The notes under the pieces: generated by a model
What the model was told of the DNA's origin: nothing
The model's database searches: none
What the model saw: the letters and a program-made list of their open reading frames with translations, nothing else
From: Desulfofundulus thermosubterraneus DSM 16057
Lineage (GTDB): Bacteria; Bacillota; Desulfotomaculia; Desulfotomaculales; Desulfovirgulaceae
NCBI RefSeq assembly: GCF_900142025.1
Contig: NZ_FQZM01000032.1
Span: 1-44,243 of the forward strand
Length of the DNA stretch: 44,243 bases
Direction of reading: 5' to 3'
Program-made: the position numbers and the translations under genes
In this document: positions 42,409 through 44,243 of the stretch, in pieces
Layout of the letters: each line of letters starts with the position of its first letter
Numbering within the stretch: the stretch's first letter is position 1

Positions 42409-43452
42409 CTACGGATATACCCCCGGACCGTAAAGCCCCGTATCCTCCGCCAGCCCGAACATTATATTCATATTCTGGACCGCCTGGCCGGCGGCTCCTT
42501 TGATCAGGTTATCGATGGCGGAAATGATTACCACCCTGCCGGTACGCCGGTCTACCACCAGACCTATGTCACAGTGGTTGGAGCCGGCCACCATTTTGGT
42601 CGCCGGCAGCATGCCGGCGGGCAACACCCGGACAAACTTCTCCTGCCGGTAAAATTCCCGGTAGAGGGTTAAAATTTCCTCCGTGCTCTTCAGCCGGGTC
42701 AGCCGGGCGTAGATGGTGCTTAAAATACCCCGGATCATGGGCGTCAGGTGGGGGGTAAAGGAAACCAGCACCTTTTCGCCAGCCAGGGCGCTTAATTCCT
42801 GCTCGATCTCAGGGGTGTGGCGGTGCACGGTCACCCCGTAGGCCTTGATGCTCTCGTTAACCTCGCAGTAATGGGTGTTTAGGGACAACCCCCGCCCGGC
42901 CCCCGAAGCGCCGGATTTGGAATCAATGATAATGGAGCCGGTTTCGACCAGGCCTTCTTTTAACAGGGGAGCCAGGGCAAGAATTACGCTGGTGGGATAA
43001 CAACCCGGATTGGCCACCAGCCGGGCACCACGAATGTTTTCCCGGTGAATTTCCGGTAGACCATACACCGCTTGAGGCAACAGCTCCGCGGCCGTGTGTT
43101 CGACCTTATACCAGTCCTGGTAAACTACAGGGTCGCGGAGGCGGAAATCCGCTCCCAGATCCACCAGGGCTTTTCCCCCACCAATAACTTCCCGGGCCAC
43201 AGCCATGGCGTGGCCGTGGGGCAGGGCCGTAAATATAACGTCGCTTCTGTCCACCAGGGCCGGCAAATCCTGCTCCTCGCAAACCAGGTCCACATACCCG
43301 TAAAGGTGGGGGTAAACCTCCCAGAAAGCCCTACCGGCATAACTCTGGGTGGTCAATCCCACCAGTTCCACCTGCGGGTGGGCACTTAACAACCTGACCA
43401 GTTCGGCACCGGCATAGCCGGTGGCCCCGATAATGCTTGCTTTAATAACCAT
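42409..43452 (-). CDS. argC: N-acetyl-gamma-glutamyl-phosphate reductase
   Basis: ArgC reduces N-acetylglutamyl phosphate with NADPH. The predicted protein (347 aa) has the Rossmann motif IIGATGYAGAELVRLL near the N-terminus, LPHGHAM and the catalytic Cys in NPGCYPTS (about residue 150). The ATG at 43452 has no Shine-Dalgarno site before it; the GC-rich sequence upstream folds into a hairpin. A short leader ORF ends 5 nt before this ATG, which suggests that translation is coupled. It is the first structural gene of argCJBD-carB-argF-orf60-argG. Confidence 0.96.
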   Translation of the reverse strand: MVIKASIIGATGYAGAELVRLLSAHPQVELVGLTTQSYAGRAFWEVYPHLYGYVDLVCEEQDLPALVDRSDVIFTALPHGHAMAVAREVIGGGKALVDLGADFRLRDPVVYQDWYKVEHTAAELLPQAVYGLPEIHRENIRGARLVANPGCYPTSVILALAPLLKEGLVETGSIIIDSKSGASGAGRGLSLNTHYCEVNESIKAYGVTVHRHTPEIEQELSALAGEKVLVSFTPHLTPMIRGILSTIYARLTRLKSTEEILTLYREFYRQEKFVRVLPAGMLPATKMVAGSNHCDIGLVVDRRTGRVVIISAIDNLIKGAAGQAVQNMNIMFGLAEDTGLYGPGVYP

Positions 43453-43457
43453 AATCG

Positions 43458-43502
43458 TCAGGTGCAAACCCGGGCGGCCTGAAGGCCGGGGTTTCTGGTC
43501 AC
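43458..43502 (-). CDS. Candidate 14-codon leader ORF of the arginine operon
   Basis: A GTG at 43502 is preceded at 9 nt by AAAGGAG (43512-43518). The frame reads MTRNPGLQAARVCT and stops with TGA at 43458-43460, five bases before the argC ATG. Two of its codons are arginine (AGA and CGG). This spacing lets a ribosome that ends the leader restart on argC, which lacks a ribosome site of its own. Arginine codons hint at attenuation by charged tRNA or by ribosome stalling, but this is only a possibility. Confidence 0.5.
   Translation of the reverse strand: MTRNPGLQAARVCT
43466..43494 (-). promoter_or_regulatory. Hairpin inside the argC leader
   Basis: AAACCC (43466-43471) and CGGCC (43475-43479) pair with GGCCG (43484-43488) and GGGTTT (43489-43494), with a TGAA loop and a three-base bulge. 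In mRNA it covers most of the leader ORF and ends 13 nt before the argC start. Confidence 0.7.
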
Positions 43503-43530
43503 CCTCTGAGGCTCCTTTCTATAAGGGAAT

Positions 43531-43568
43531 GCTTTATAATTATACAATTGATTGTATAAAAATACAAT
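43531..43568 (-). promoter_or_regulatory. Pair of ArgR operator boxes
   Basis: ATTGTATAAAAATACAAT (43551-43568) is an 18-bp palindrome that fits the ARG box form wnTGAATwwwwATTCAnw with one change in each half. A second 18-bp box with a weaker fit lies at 43531-43548, 2 bp away. Box pairs with 2-3 bp between them are the usual arrangement for binding a hexameric ArgR. One box covers the -35 and the other the -10 of the promoter, so arginine-bound ArgR should block it. Confidence 0.75.
43539..43567 (-). promoter_or_regulatory. Promoter of the arginine operon
   Basis: On the minus strand TTGTAT (complement of 43562-43567), 17 bp, then a perfect TATAAT (complement of 43539-43544). The transcript would begin near 43532 and have a leader of about 80 nt before argC. 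Confidence 0.78.
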
Positions 43569-43841
43569 CTCAAAGACAAGATAAAAATTACCCGGTTGGA
43601 TCAATTTCTGCACAGGCGCGTAAAATCCCCTGTACTAGTTATAGCCAGTTTTTTTTATTACTGTTATTATCGGGATCGGCATTAGATGGGGTACGGGCTT
43701 TGTAGTTTTGCCACCAGAGCGGCAAAGGCCGGGGACAAGCCCAAGGCCACCGGGCTCAAGTCGAACCCAAGCTTGTCACCGTTAAAACAGGGTTTACCTT
43801 TCTTCAGGTAATTTTTAAGCCATTGCCAGTAAATAAATGGC
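43569..43841. other. Region between etfA and the arginine promoter, no gene seen
   Basis: AT-rich near the promoter, and without any frame that has both a start with a ribosome site and a recognisable product. No clear repeat or RNA gene was found. Confidence 0.4.
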
Positions 43842-43862
43842 GGGGCGGTGAAAAACCGCCCC
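43842..43862 (-). terminator. Terminator-like hairpin after etfA
   Basis: GGGGCGGT (43842-43849) pairs perfectly with ACCGCCCC (43855-43862) directly after the etfA stop. The following minus-strand sequence GCCATTTATTT has only a weak T-run. Confidence 0.65.
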
Positions 43863-44243
43863 TTACTGGTTTTGTTCCGCCCGTATTTTTTTAAACTCCT
43901 GGGTAAGCAGGGGCACCACCTCAAAGAGGTCACCCACAATCCCGTAATCGGCCACCTTGAAAATATTGGCTTCCGGGTCCTTGTTGATGGCCACAATCAC
44001 CTTGGAGGAACCCATTCCCGCCAGGTGCTGGATGGCCCCCGAAATGCCGCAGGCAATGTACAGCTGCGGGGATACGGTCTTACCAGTCTGACCCACCTGC
44101 ATGCTGTGCGGCGCATAACCCGCATCCACAGCCGCCCGGGAGGCTCCCACCGCCGCCCCCAGCACATCCGCTAATTCTTCCAGTATCTTGAAGTTCTCCG
44201 CCGATTTCATCCCCCGCCCCCCGGAAACAATGATGTCCGCTTC
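43863..44243 (-). CDS. etfA: Electron transfer flavoprotein alpha subunit, C-terminal part (truncated by the window edge)
   Basis: Only the last 126 codons are visible; the frame remains open at the window edge. This is the FAD-binding domain II of EtfA. It includes [17 protein letters not shown] and [28 protein letters not shown], the motif that contacts FAD, and ends [14 protein letters not shown] carries electrons from acyl-CoA dehydrogenases and similar enzymes. Its partner etfB would lie just outside the window. Whether it is a bifurcating ETF cannot be told from this part. Confidence 0.94.
   Translation of the reverse strand, partial: EADIIVSGGRGMKSAENFKILEELADVLGAAVGASRAAVDAGYAPHSMQVGQTGKTVSPQLYIACGISGAIQHLAGMGSSKVIVAINKDPEANIFKVADYGIVGDLFEVVPLLTQEFKKIRAEQNQ

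Noticed and set aside
43682-43996. Minus-strand 104-codon frame over the etfA end
   Set aside because: It overlaps etfA in another frame and crosses the hairpin after the stop; no recognisable product.
1-44243. CRISPR arrays, rRNA genes, prophage and replication origin
   Set aside because: No regularly spaced direct repeats, no rRNA sequence, no phage structural genes and no DnaA-box clusters were seen.

Overview
The window looks like the chromosome of an anaerobic, spore-forming, Gram-positive member of the Desulfotomaculum/Desulfofundulus/Pelotomaculum group of Firmicutes. This is an inference from content and style. Shine-Dalgarno sites are strong and purine-rich, TTG and GTG starts are frequent, and the order tig-clpP-clpX is present. 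So are a GerMN lipoprotein, Na+-pump decarboxylase subunits, a 2-hydroxyacyl-CoA dehydratase-type activase with its partner, and ETF. No rRNA or other phylogenetic marker was used.

Layout. (1) 1-3.7 kb, minus strand: a truncated AT-rich IS91-type transposase at the edge, then clpX, clpP and tig. (2) 4.2-5.8 kb, plus strand: gamma subunit, biotin carrier and beta subunit of a sodium-pumping decarboxylase, with no carboxyltransferase subunit in view. (3) 5.8-11.7 kb: an MFS exporter, a Cache-type chemoreceptor, a deleted IS200/IS605 tnpA scar with its end hairpin, a thymidylate-synthase-like protein, and a coiled-coil protein carrying an internal 189-bp duplication. (4) 11.8-13.1 kb: tRNA-Arg(UCU), a TtuA/NcsA-type tRNA thiolase and tRNA-Gly(UCC). 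(5) 13.4-15.2 kb: divergent phosphate transporter and PhoU-like (DUF47) partner. (6) 15.3-24.5 kb: yfcE, rdgB, rph, murI, an amidase and gerM, the neighbourhood known from Bacillus (racE-gerM-rph-ysnA-ysnB). It is split by a three-gene module (ATP-dependent activase, 2-hydroxyacyl-CoA dehydratase D-like protein, metallo-beta-lactamase-fold protein) and followed by a plus-strand L,D-transpeptidase. (7) 24.6-29.1 kb: permease, SCP2-domain protein, a conserved protein often labelled quinate 5-dehydrogenase, and a PTS enzyme I homologue that has lost its phosphorylatable histidine. (8) 29.3-32.7 kb: small unknown genes, an intracellular-looking zinc phospholipase C family protein and a CBS-GGDEF protein. 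(9) 33.0-33.3 kb: a previously unlisted candidate type I toxin-antitoxin locus, with a 31-aa hydrophobic peptide and a convergent ~90-nt RNA. (10) 33.3-43.5 kb: the arginine operon argC-J-B-D-carB-argF-orf60-argG. Its promoter is covered by two ArgR boxes, and a 14-codon leader ORF ends 5 nt before argC. (11) The 3' end of etfA.

Most unusual points: the type I toxin-antitoxin candidate, whose two transcripts would begin with the same 11 nt so that the toxin mRNA could fold its own 3' end onto its 5' end; the enzyme I paralogue with Thr in place of the active-site His and Ser in place of an active-site Lys; the argC leader ORF with overlapping hairpin and no Shine-Dalgarno site for argC itself; and the activase/D-component module inserted between murI and rph. 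The arginine operon lacks carA and argH.
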